In this document: one piece after another, positions 1 to 12,429 of the stretch
Numbering within the stretch: the stretch's first letter is position 1
Layout: every line of letters begins with the position of its first letter
From: Argentina anserina
Taxonomy: Eukaryota; Streptophyta; Magnoliopsida; Rosales; Rosaceae
Assembly: GCF_933775445.1 (NCBI RefSeq)
Contig: NC_065877.1
Coordinates: 1 to 64,000, forward strand
Length of the DNA: 64,000 bases
Direction: 5' to 3'
Notes under the pieces: generated by a model
The model's input: the letters and a program-made list of their open reading frames with translations, nothing else
The model's database searches: none
Told to the model about the DNA's origin: nothing
Program-made: the position numbers and the translations under genes

Positions 1-1682
1 CCCTAAACTCCTAAAACCTAAACCCAAAACCCTAAACCTAACCCTAACCCTAAACCCTAAACCCTAAACCCTAAACCCTAAACCCTAAACCATAAACCCT
101 AAACCCTAAACCCTAAACCCTAAACCCTAAACCCTAAACCCTAAACCCTAAACCCTAAACCCTAAACCCTAAACCCTAAACCCTAAACCCTAAACCCTAA
201 ACCCTAAACCCTAAAACCCTAAACCCTAAACCCTAAACCCTAAACCCTAAACCCTAAACCCTAAACCCTAAACCCTAAACCCTAAACCCTAAACCCTAAA
301 CCCTAAACCCTAAACCCTAAACCCTAAACCCTAAACCCTAAACCCTAAACCCTAAACCCTAAACCCTAAACCCTAAACCCTAAACCCTAAACCCTAAACC
401 CTAAACCCTAAACCCTAAACCCTAAACCCTAAACCCTAAACCCTAAACCCTAAACCCTAAACCCTAAACCCTAAACCCTAAACCCTAAACCCTAAACCCT
501 AAACCCTAAACCCTAAACCCTAAACCCTAAACCCTAAACCCTAAACCCTAAACCCTAAACCCTAAACCCTAAACCCTAAACCCTAAACCCTAAACCCTAA
601 ACCCTAAACCCTAAACCCTAAACCCTAAACCCTAAACCCTAAACCCTAAACCCTAAACCCTAAACCCTAAACCCTAAACCCTAAACCCTAAACCCTAAAC
701 CCTAAACCCTAAACCCTAAACCCTAAACCCTAAACCCTAAACCCTAAACCCTAAACCCTAAACCCTAAACCCTAAACCCTAAACCCTAAACCCTAAACCC
801 TAAACCCTAAACCCTAAACCCTAAACCCTAAACCCTAAACCCTAAACCCTAAACCCTAAACCCTAAACCCTAAACCCTAAACCCTAAACCCTAAACCCTA
901 AACCCTAAACCCTAAACCCTAAACCCTAAACCCTAAACCCTAAACCCTAAACCCTAAACCCTAAACCCTAAACCCTAAACCCTAAACCCTAAACCCTAAA
1001 CCCTAAACCCTAAACCCTAAACCCTAAACCCTAAACCCTAAACCCTAAACCCTAAACCCTAAACCCTAAACCCTAAACCCTAAACCCTAAACCCTAAACC
1101 CTAAACCCTAAACCCTAAACCCTAAACCCTAAACCCTAAACCCTAAACCCTAAACCCTAAACCCTAAACCCTAAACCCTAAACCCTAAACCCTAAACCCT
1201 AAACCCTAAACCCTAAACCCTAAACCCTAAACCCTAAACCCTAAACCCTAAACCCTAAACCCTAAACCCTAAACCCTAAACCCTAAACCCTAAACCCTAA
1301 ACCCTAAACCCTAAACCCTAAACCCTAAACCCTAAACCCTAAACCCTAAACCCTAAACCCTAAACCCTAAACCCTAAACCCTAAACCCTAAACCCTAAAC
1401 CCTAAACCCTAAACCCTAAACCCTAAACCCTAAACCCTAAACCCTAAACCCTAAACCCTAAACCCTAAACCCTAAACCCTAAACCCTAAACCCTAAACCC
1501 TAAACCCTAAACCCTAAACCCTAAACCCTAAACCCTAAACCCTAAACCCTAAACCCTAAACCCTAAACCCTAAACCCTAAACCCTAAACCCTAAACCCTA
1601 AACCCTAAACCCTAAACCCTAAACCCTAAGCCCTAAAACCCTAAGCCCTAAAACCCTAAAACCCTAAACCCTAAACCCTAAG
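1..1682. repeat. Telomere, CCCTAAA array at the left chromosome end
   Basis: About 230 copies of the plant heptamer CCCTAAA run in one orientation, the C-rich strand reading inward, as expected at a left chromosome end. Bases 1-57 are irregular (CTCCTAAAA, CCCAAAA, and hexamers CCCTAA near 43-52). Single variants occur near 91 (CATAAAC) and 214 (CTAAAAC). The inner edge from 1628 to 1682 carries CCCTAAG and CCCTAAAA variants before unique sequence starts. Repeats this regular and this long are a true telomere rather than an interstitial relic. Confidence 0.98.
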
Positions 1683-2596
1683 AATCTACAGTTTTAGTTC
1701 ATTAAAGTCTACCGCTTCAAATAATATATCGAATTTGAGCGAATTCCCTTGGGAGTTTTGAATAAATTCCACTTTCTACATATCCTGGATCAATCATACA
1801 GCACATACCTTTCTGGCATCCAAGTCTTGTAAAGCAATTTAGTCTTATTTTTTACCGTAATAAAGGTTGATTTTAGAGTCCCTTCAAAAAAAGTTTGGGT
1901 TTACTGTATATGTTATTGCATTTACCCTTGCATCAAATTGCGCCAATAAGACAACCCTTTAGCACATATATCGGCACAATTCTTCCGTTTTTCTATTCAT
2001 ATGTTCTTATAAGCACCTGTCCGCATCTTCTCGACCTTCTCTACAAAAAAAGAAACCATCTCCCAGACTTTATAGCATCTTTAAACTGGTTTCTTTAATG
2101 GTCGACCTCAAGGTGCGTTATGAGCGCCAAGTCCTGTCAAACAAATAAAATGGTTATTATACGACTCCAGCGAATACAAGTACTGTGCTTTGCCCAAAAG
2201 GAGGAACAGACTTCTTCAAGCCTTGGAGATCTATGACGCAATCAAACATTCAATCCCTAGTAGCAATTACAAAGATTCACTGTTCTTGCCAAATAGTCGC
2301 AACTTCGATTACCAAAGATACACCTTTACATATATATACAACATATATGATGGACATTGCAACCTTACTAGTGTTTACAATCAATGTCAACCCCGCTCAC
2401 AAACTACCACTTACAAAATCTAACGAGAACATAATCCCTAGCCTACGAAAAAGGATCCGAATTTTTTTTATATAAAAAGCAAGAAAGAGTACTTAGAAAT
2501 GGACTGTCAAGGAAAAGAATACTCAGTTCTCAGTACAGCATCAGATTAAAGCTGTAAGGGCGTATTCAACACTATCCACCTTTCCTATGTAAGATA
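1683..2596. other. Subtelomeric spacer
   Basis: This is the whole interval between the last telomeric repeat and the stop codon of SYN4. It is AT-rich and single-copy in appearance, with no satellite array or recognisable gene. The small open frames here (1895-2098, 2185-2475) have no recognisable domains. The right part probably includes the SYN4 3' UTR, because the gene is transcribed toward the telomere. Confidence 0.7.
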
Positions 2597-4252
2597 TCAG
2601 AAGTCTGATTTCATGAGCTTTACTCTAGGCTTTATGTTAATGTCAGCAAATGGTTTTGCCTGTTCTACATTGATGTAATCCCTTGTCTTAAGAACCTGCA
2701 AAAAAAAGTAAGTATGACCTTTAGTAAGTTACATAAAAAGAAACACGACAAAGAGAAAAGTTAAGGGTGCCTGTGTAACATCAAGTTTACAAAACAAGTC
2801 TCTTTCATGGGTTTCAACTAAACCAACCTCTTAAAATGACATGAGTCATGAGACAACTAAACCAGAAACGATCAACAGTTGGGGTTAGAAACTATTTTCC
2901 AATTACAAATGATATTATCTAGGAAAAACATCATTCCTACCGGAACAACAAAGCACTACCATAAAAAATATAATGCCCTTCATGAACCATTATAATAATG
3001 CACCTATCCACATTGAACACAGCCTCTGTGTGCAATCAAGAACTCTCAGTTCAAAAGTTCTTCCTCAGATCAAGATCTAAGACCTAAAACCCAGAAGCTC
3101 TGACTCCACTTGAGTCTCTCACTCTCCCATTGGAATTTGAAAAACATCCATCCTGTTCTCATATTCAAAAGACACACCCTCTGTGTTCTTCCCTTGCAGG
3201 ACATAAATAAAAAAATAAAAAGGAAGAGGAGAGAGGTTTGTATCAGTTTTCTTTTTCAGTTGGGGAGGTCTGTGTCTGTGACCAGTTGATTCTGGTAAGC
3301 TTAAAATAAGTGGGACCCAGCTTCAGAAAGTTTTATATGGAGAATTTTATAAAGAAGGTGCATAACTAGCAAGTGATGGAGAATACAAGCAAAATTGTAT
3401 GTCCAGATATTATGATTTCATCCTTATTAGGATTAGTTTTATTATTAGGGAATCTTATGGATGATTTGATCCTACATTTTCTAGGGTTTTAGCCTCTATA
3501 TAGAGGCGTCCTTTGCTGGCAGCTTTGAGTCTAAGAATTTGAGAGCTTTGCTTTCTTTCAGGTTGGTGCGATGCAGCCTGACCTTAGGTGTGATGCCGAG
3601 AACCCCTACTCGTGTGATCCTAGTAGTCCTATTGTTTTCTTAATACCCATTCTGATCCCCATTCTGTACGAGTACTTGAACAAACCCAAGAGCAGGTTGT
3701 CCTGCATCAGCACGTCTTAATTGTGTCTCCAATAATTTGTATTAGCTTGAACATTTCATTGACATGCCTTTTGAATTCCCAACATTTTCTAGTGTCTGGC
3801 ATATAACTATGGCCCTACCAAATACATTTTGAAATCATTCCTCACAACTATCATATTGGAATGGCATAGAAGAAAAGGTAAAGGTAATGTTAATTACAAA
3901 TTTAAAACACTTACCAATGTTTCAAAGAACATCCTTGAAGCTTCCTTACGAGTTTTTCCATTCAATAAGTTTTCCATCCCGAGAATCTTTCTCCCATGCA
4001 CAGCTTCCTGATCAAATAGAGTTTGAAGATACTTGGCAACAGCCCTATGAAACCAAAGAAGAAAAATACATAATTCAGTGATTGATAATATAATATCACA
4101 AGGGATGATAATAAACAATCGATAAAATCAATTTCACTAAGAATTTCTGAAATAGCAACAGTGATCATATAACAAATTGAAAAAAATAATACGCCCACAA
4201 ACAAGTGCATGGTAAATAAATTATATGCAATAATCATGATGTTAAAAGTAGC

Positions 4253-4286
<34 letters not shown>

Positions 4287-7200
4287 GAGGAGAGGGGTGG
4301 AGGGAATAAACAACTATTCATAAAGTCCAAAATTAGTCATTCAGGCTCCCACAGACAAACTCATCAGTACAACCCACAGCGAACAATGCAAAAAGTAAAA
4401 ACATCTATTGTGACTTGCAGTAAACAGGAAACAGACGTTGCATATATCTATAACTATTTAAAGCATACACACCTGGTACGGGAAGACCAGCCACTATTTT
4501 CAAGAACACAAGTGTCTTCAGCAGACGGTATTTCATCCCCCTCCTCCGCGATTTCTTCATCATCTACGTTCAAAAATTCTAAGCAGAAAAAAAATATATG
4601 TTACTCAAAGAACATGACTACATATATAACTACATGAGCAATTATGGCAAACAGCATAGCTAATGGTGGTTGACACATTTATTATCCATCACAGCTTGAT
4701 TCAACACAGTTGACAATTGAACTTTAAGGTCCAAGTACAGAGGGAACAATCATAGACCATATATGGTATATCCACCAAACTATAAATCAGGTAGTTACAT
4801 AGAGAATCTTGGAATCATATAAGTGAGAAAGAAGATTAAAAAAGAAACCTGTATCGTGCCCGAAACCTAAATCGCCATAATCCTGCACAGCCAAAAGTCT
4901 GATGTCAGGAGCACAATAAAACTGATAAGGAAACAGAGTTTCTGAATGCAATGTTGGAGCACATAAGTAAAATGGCCTAATTCAGAAGAATGTTTACAAA
5001 AGTTTCTACAGTCCAATAAAATCAAGCCCAGAGGATCAGAAGTCTCTTCATATATTATTTTCGAATATTGTTACACATCTACAACAAATATTGACTATTA
5101 GTTTAAAAAATCGAGTACTTTCCCTGTGCAGTCAAGAATACATTGGCTATCAGAAATATCAGTAGCATAAGAAAAAGGCCCAGGTAATTAATCGATCAGC
5201 CAAGGGAATCAATCAAATGAAAGAAGACAAGGAGGTGGTGGAAAGGATCATTAAGGAAACATTATACTAAACATAATGAAGTCCTTCAACAAAAAGAGTA
5301 AACTCAAATAAAATTTAGAGATTCATGAGGAAGTTAACAACATACTCTATTTCCAGCACGATAGTCTGTGGAAACTTCTGCTTCAATTCCACTCCGTGGA
5401 TCAGCCTCCTCATGTTGTAGATTTTCCTTATCACTGGAGGATATATATTTTGCATCCGCATCAAGTTTCAACGAAATTGTAGAATCAATGTTGCCTTCTC
5501 TACCAAGCATACAACTGGACTTAGTGTCCTCGTCATCACAACCAAAGGTTGCATCTAGGACCTCATTTTCATTCAAACTACGCAACTCATGTCCCTTTTC
5601 TTCCGTAGGTTGATCATTTAAACTCAGATTTTTGCAGTCGCCAGTTTCAAGAGATATGGTTCCAAGTGTAGCACTTGTGTCAGTCACTTCAGAAAACCCC
5701 GTCTGAACATCTACTCTGATTTCATCATTATGCTCAACATTATCAACAGCATCAACTCCTTCCTGAAAACTTGCATCCACCATCGAAATATCCACTTCAG
5801 TAGGTTGACAGTCCAACTTTTCATCTGAAGACATGAATAGTGTACCCTTCTGAAGAGAAGTACCTTTCTCACCAATTTTATTCAGGAGCCCTGGCAGGAT
5901 GTTATTTTCATACGGCATATCGTATATAACTCCTGGAACGAAATTAGTAACTTCTGCATTGTTAGCATCAATTTCCATTTCACTCATCTCCACCAAGGGT
6001 TCATGCTTTGATTTTTCTTCGTTGGTAATCACCTGCTCTTGAGCATCAGAGACCTGAGATCTTAGGTTATGATCTTGCATCCCCCCGTTTTCAGTCTCAA
6101 TGACAATGTTTGTTTGTGCTTTTGCATCATCTCTTATTATTACAGGCTCAGTGCTTCCAAGGATTTTTGTTTCCTCAGTAACACTTGACCTCACAGAAGT
6201 CTGTACATCCTTCAGTACCTCATCAGAAGCATTATCTTGATCATCTTCAGAAAACCTGGTTCTACTCGGATCAAAATTCTCGGTGTGCAGATATATCAGT
6301 TCCGCCGAGAATCCTGGCAACATCAAATCAATTCAAGTCGCTAGTAAAAGTTTTCTGGAGTATAGTAATTGTGTTCATCAAATTGGCTTAAAAATCTCTC
6401 GCAATTGCGTCTGGCAAGTCTGTGTTCTCATAATAGAATATCACTGGCATTATTAAAGTACCTGTGAAGATGGGTTCGATGAAAATTTCATCTTCCAAAT
6501 TTTGTCGCTGAATCATTGAAATTTCTGGGCGAGTACAAGGGGCTTTTTTACGCACACGACGTATATCTTCAGTATTTGTCAGCTGCTGGCGGATTATACT
6601 TCATATGACAGCCAGACAAGTAGTTAGTATTATTTTTACAAAGAAAGATAAATTATTTCCAAATATACAACAGTATGCTTGACCTGCTTAGTACGCTTTG
6701 ATTTACAACATTACTAACTTAGCCAGGTCAAACTCTGTTAAATGTACACACAAAGTACTCAAAAAGGTAGCCAAACATAAAACCCGAAAGAAACTAAAGT
6801 ATAATACAACAGTTATCCAAAAAGATGGAATTACTACCATCTGTATTCAACAGAATGACCACAATGAACGGGAAATGAAGTCATGTCAAGAAGGTTGCCG
6901 ACTAAAGAGCATGAATCAAGATCATGCACAGATCAACAAGGTATTAAGAAGGGGTTTATGTGACAAATCAAATCGATTATTTGGAGGTCATAGATTTGCA
7001 GTAACACTAATGACTTAGAAAGATACTGTATACCCAATAACATCTATACACTCTTGTTGAAGAGAGCAAAGTAATTAATTAGAACAACCTATTGAGATAT
7101 AAGTTGGTCAAAACTAATCAGCATATGAATATAGATAATGTAAATATGAACAAACATACTCGCCATGCAGGACCATTGTATCATCCATTAGCACTTTCCT

Positions 7201-10200
7201 CTTTGAAACAGTGCTACGGACAGCAGTTCGGGAGCGTTTTGTGGTTTTCATTTCAGATACAGGCGGAGTCGGTTTCAGTTTTAGAACCGAAGATCTTCTC
7301 CCAACTGTAACAAAATAAATATAAATCAGTACAAAACCATATAAGCAACACGACATTTTTCCACTGAAAACTCATGGGCAAAAAGAGATGCACATGAACT
7401 ATCAACTTTATGTAGAAGGACAGAAGGAGACATGTTACCTAAAATAGAAGACAATAAATCATCATCATCAGGAATGGAATCTGCAGTTCGCTTTCCTCGT
7501 GCCTCCCCAAATGACTCAACTGAATTTAAACTCTGAACTGTTACTGTGCTCTCTGTATAACTGTGCTTCTTCCCAGAGATGAGTTTGGTCCCAACACCAT
7601 CACCAAAGACTTCTTTTTCAGGTGTAGAATCAACTGGTAGACCACTTGGTTCAGCAGTGAGCCCCTCCGGTTTAGATAGAAACTTTTCAGGTGGAAGCAA
7701 GTGAGAAGTGGCAGCCCTATCCAAATCATCTGGCTGATTGTCACAAGATATAGCATTGTCCACAGAGTTTAACCGCAAAACCTCAGAAGATAAGTTGCAA
7801 GATTTTTCTGCACTTTTATCTGAAGAAGATTGGAAACTGTAATGATTCGGATGGGAGTTACATGCCTGGAGCACGCATAGTTGGGCAGTTGCCATCTTTT
7901 CATGAGCAACAGGGTCGAAAGAATCTACATCAATGTTAGGGGTGTGTGCTTCTCCCCGATCGTTAGAAATAGCAATATGATTTTGAATTTCAGACTTTAT
8001 AGATGTTTGTTGATCGACCATATTATCCTCTGGCTCTCGCACACAGGTACCACTTGAAGAAATCTTACGAGCAGACTCCTCTAACTCGGAGGTAACCTGT
8101 GAGCAACTAGGAGATGCAATGGTTTCATCCAACCCAACTGCTGCAGGTTCTCCACATTGTTCATCCTTTTTCTCTGTGACGAGCATAGTTGGTTCACTGT
8201 TTATGACAATACCAGTATTTATATCTTCCACCCTGTTTGGGAGATCCAGTGCGCCAACCGTCCCATTTGAACATTTTAATGCTGGAGAAACAGGATTGAT
8301 CTGCTCATTCACAGGTAGCATCATTTCTTTCATCTCCAACTCTCCCAAATTGTATCTATTCTCAGAAAAAATTATTGCATTATCATCCTCGCAGCATAAG
8401 AACTCGCTACAAGCCTTTTCTGTGCCTTCTGGTACTGGTAAATTTGATAAATTATGGTCTTCCAAATCCAAGTGATCATTGCAGGCCATAGGTTCCTGAA
8501 CGCTAGACAAGTTTGGCTCTTCAAATAATACAGGAGTTGATGGAGCCTGAGCATAAGTGACAAATTCAGTATTTGCAGCAATGACTTCATTCTGTTCAAA
8601 ATATTTAAAAAAAAAATTTCATTGACCAGGGCAGAAGTTGTATTACACATTTGATATATGAGTTGTCCTCCCATCCCCAACAACCAAAACAAATATAAGT
8701 TAACAAAACTAGCTTGCACACAAGAAATGATGAACAATTAGGGGAAAACCCAACATATTTGTTTTCGAGAAATAAAATAGACCTGGTTTCCAGTCCCATT
8801 CATTTGCACAGTTTCTGAAGTTCCAGGTACTCCCTCAAATTCTTCATGCTTTTCCAAGGGTTTCGTTGGCGGAGCCAATGCCTGAGGATCGCTACTGTAA
8901 TGAAGATTACAAATAGGGGATATCAATAATTGATTGTTCAAAGTGAAGACTTTAAGAAGCTACCAAATAGGTATCATCTCCAACTGGAATAGGAAAGTGC
9001 CACATGGACAACAAATAAACTATATCTTATACGACAAAGTTTCTTATAACAAATTAAGGACCAAGTCTTTATATGATTGCAATACATAACTAAGAAAGTC
9101 AAACAAACAGAAAATCAGACTCTCTGAGAGTTCTGGATTACTGTTAAACAAAATAAACCATACTATCTGGCTCCTCCATCCCAACACCGCATAATATAAG
9201 AAATTGCAGACAAGACGCACTTAAACCATGTGCTTAAAGTACAGCTCCCCTCCGGTCTAGCAGAATGTAGTATGTTTTAAATTCTGAGGAAGCAGAAGCC
9301 CTTAAAGGTACCAAAAACTTTACTATGTTGCAAAGCTTCTCCATCCCCGCACCTCTATCCCCATCATAAATCCGCCTACTTCTTTCCATCCAATTTACCT
9401 TTAAAAAAATAGCACACTACAACCCCAGAGAATTTAGCCCTCTTCCTTCGGCAAAGCCAAGATGCCTAGCAGTTGATAGAGCAGTAATCCCTACTGGGCT
9501 CTCCTAACTAAAACCCTCCTCCAAAGACATCATCTTCCATAAACAAAATGTAACTTCACACTGTATAAAATATACACTCTCCATGCATTTCACCAACAGG
9601 GACTTGGGAAGAAAAGCAGGAACTTTCAATTGCTTCCTCCAAAAGAACACATGGAATTTTATATAATTTTAGAATATGCACTCATATTGAATATGGGAAA
9701 GAATAAGGGCTCCGTTTTTGGGACATCAGGTGTGACAGATACATAAAATCTAAAAGTCCATTGCAGAAAATAACATGGCATAATTTGAACTTTTAGGAGT
9801 TTCTTTTTGCTATTAAGAATGCATGAGATGCTTGACACCATAGAGATAAATATAAGTTACCCGGAAATTCCATCATTCCCTTCAGCTGCAGCCTGGCCTA
9901 TGAACAAGTCCTGTTTTTTCATCATACAACAAATATAATTTTTAAGTGATGACACACACACACACACACACACACAAAACAAAAACAAAGAAAATATTAT
10001 GCACAAGATTCTTGCATAAGCAATAGTTGGCAGGTAAAGAAGAATCGCATCTATATAAAAGTGCGCTCACTTGCTAACAAGGAGATACAAAAGAGTACAT
10101 TTTAGTACAGACACTAGCAACTTGGAGCACAATCAGACTTTTTTACCCGAATAAATTATCAAGTTCATTTGCGTACAAAGCAGGTACAAAAAAAATTACC

Positions 10201-11708
10201 TCATCAAAATCGAGACCGATTTGAGAAGTATCACCATCACCAAATCGCTCTGAAAATGAACCGGGAAATATTTGATAATAAGTAAGCCATGGTCCAAAAA
10301 TAAACCAGGAAATCTGCTTAAACTTATATGAATCGAGTGTACCATCATGTCATCACAATAAATTGATTAGTACTAACCATCCAATCCGAACTGAGATGTC
10401 GAGTAAACCACACCCTCCATTGCATCTTGGAGAGTTATCTGTTCCCTTGTACTGACATGATGATCAACATAGTTACTGCAAGATAACTAACTGTCAATAT
10501 TACAAACACGGATTTCATCTCCCAACTCAACACCCAATCTCCGACCTTAAATAAAAATGCTTGAACTTACTAACCCCTGAAAAATTTCGTTATCTGGTAG
10601 CTCAAAATCATCGAGGTCAAAAGTCTCAGGCAAGGTGATAGAATGGTATGGTGCAGTTGATTCCTCTGGCGGTAAATCGACTGCAGTGGAGCGAAAAGCT
10701 TGCTTAATCTTAAGCAAAGCCTCACTGCAGTCATCAAAAAGGTAATTCACCTTCCTAGAATATATCCTCACAACACCAAGCAGAAGATGACTGGACAACC
10801 GGAGAGCAATCGGAACTTCAGGAAAGAGAATAGAATCTGTACAACAAGATAAAGTAAGGAAGCAAATATATATAATTGACATGATTTACATAAACAGAGA
10901 GATGATTCAAATTGGAAAATATAAAGTGCAGCAACATAAAAAGAAGTTGCAACCTTCTTGGTCTTGATAATTTAGAGGACATTTTTTTAGCATCTTTCAC
11001 CCAATATTTTTCTTTTCTTTTTCTTATTTCAGCTTCCTATAAGTTACTTTTGACCAGCATGATTTACAAGAAGTTGCATCACTCTTGGAAGAAAAGATAG
11101 CAGAACATTTTAGCACCTTGTACAAGAAATGGCATACTGCGCTTACTTTTAGAATATAATGTTTTGGGTTAACAGTTTTTATCAAATTCTAATTTAAAGG
11201 AGAAGTCCTGCAATAGCCTAGAACAGGATCATTATTTCAGCAACTTTCTTTCTGTAGTTTGTTTCCATAGCGAAAATTGAAGCATACAAATATTTCTCTA
11301 ATCGAGCTAATGAACAAGCCTCTCATACTTTTCATGGTACGTAATCTCATAGTACTGTATGTTTTCGCTGTGTTAGTTGTTCTCTAATGAGTTGATGTCC
11401 GTCAATTCCACGGACTGCAACTCATTGTATAGAATACTCTAGAGTTTAACGGAAGAAGAATAATAGTATTAAGAGAAGGGCCCTCAATAACCTTAATTGC
11501 GGTGCTTTGATTTCCTGTATTTTCTCAAATGAACACATCATAAATAGAAACATAGATCACATAAAGTAAAATAAGGAAACTGACCTACAGAGACGCCTAT
11601 ATCGGTGTCAGCAACCTGATTCTTGCGAAGCTTGCGCTCCAAATGTGCCGCTATCCATATCGTCCCAAGTGGGCCTTTCTTTGCCAATATAAACTGCGAG
11701 TAAAACAT
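2597..11708 (-). CDS. SYN4: Sister chromatid cohesion 1 protein 4 (RAD21/SCC1 kleisin)
   Basis: This is the alpha-kleisin subunit of nuclear cohesin, which closes the SMC1-SMC3 ring around sister chromatids. Exon 1 (11585-11708) encodes the conserved N-terminus [18 protein letters not shown], and exon 2 (10575-10836) continues the Rad21 N-terminal domain. Small exons follow at 10378-10475, 10200-10249, 9861-9910 and 8783-8894. A long acidic, low-complexity exon is at 7439-8591. Next are 7160-7304 ([13 protein letters not shown]), 6462-6598 ([20 protein letters not shown]), 5346-6313, about 4850-4882 and about 4474-4579. About 3915-4045 ([18 protein letters not shown]) and 2597-2699 (ending VKLMKSDF, stop at 2597) form the C-terminal winged helix that binds SMC1. 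The product is roughly 1150 aa, near the family's usual size. The N-terminal motif and the [10 protein letters not shown] segment point to SYN4 rather than SYN1-3, though the paralogue choice is from memory. No frameshift is seen. Confidence 0.93.
2700..3914. other. Last intron of SYN4, with a promoter-like stretch
   Basis: This 1.2-kb intron is longer than most others in the gene. From about 3290 to 3725 it holds plus-strand features unlike intron filler. These are a TATA-like CTATATAGAGG at about 3496 and a less AT-biased tract with a TTTCAG/G acceptor-like site near 3560. It could be the relic of a small LTR element inserted opposite to the gene, but I found no defined ends. Confidence 0.35.
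4255..4283. repeat. (GA)n microsatellite
   Basis: An uninterrupted GA run of about 14 units, followed by GGA-type repeats, in a SYN4 intron. Confidence 0.9.
9952..9977. repeat. (CA)n microsatellite
   Basis: About 13 CA units in a SYN4 intron. Confidence 0.9.
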
Positions 11709-12300
11709 TTCCACTACTTTGTGGCACCTTAAATCACAAAACTTTGAAATCGACTGAATTTCAGGACCCTAATAGTCACGCCCAGATGTAGCATGAGCCT
11801 CTAAACCATCTTCTTGAGTACCAAATCATCAAATACAAGTAAAACGCTTCAAATCCGACAGATTTACATTACCCTTGACTGAAACCCTAAATCCATAGCA
11901 AAACCCATTAGCCGAAGAATCATCCGAAGAAATCCCCAAATCAACTATGAACACGAAACCCTAACCATAGCTGGGGCCAGTAATCCACCTTTCTCATACC
12001 CAACTGCACTTGAAAATAAAATGTAAATGTATGAATTGCCTGAAATTTAAGAAATAACAGCGCTTTGACCCTGAAAAATGAATCTTTGACAGATGTGGGA
12101 AATGTTCTGAGCTTTCTAAGAATAGAGATGGTGTTGGAATTTCGAAAATCAAGCTAGAAGAAGCAGCTGTGTAGTTACTGGGAGCAGAGCATACAGCTTG
12201 GCCGAAATTGAATCTTCGAAGTTTGAACAGAGTGGAGAGAGGACTTTAGAGATGGTAGCGCCTTCCAATTGTCGAACTTACCAAAACAGAACTGGTTTAT
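11709..12300 (-). promoter_or_regulatory. SYN4 5' region with telobox-like motifs
   Basis: This is the sequence upstream of the SYN4 ATG. It carries two AAACCCTAA motifs, at about 11882-11891 and 11959-11967 on the plus strand. Such teloboxes are known in promoters and 5' leaders of plant genes active in dividing cells, which would suit a cohesin gene. Transcript start and UTR introns cannot be fixed from sequence alone. Confidence 0.45.
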
Positions 12301-12429
12301 GTTTTTTTAGAAGAGAACTGGTTTTATGTTGGGCTGAGGACTTTGATTGACAATAATGTACGTCGTCATTTTTACTTCGGTCGAGTGCTTCTTTACAAGT
12401 GAAACTGACGGAGTTTTTTTGGTTTTTTC

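Noticed and set aside
1895..2475. Small open frames just inside the telomere
   Set aside because: Low-complexity AT-rich frames without domains, partly within the likely SYN4 3' UTR.
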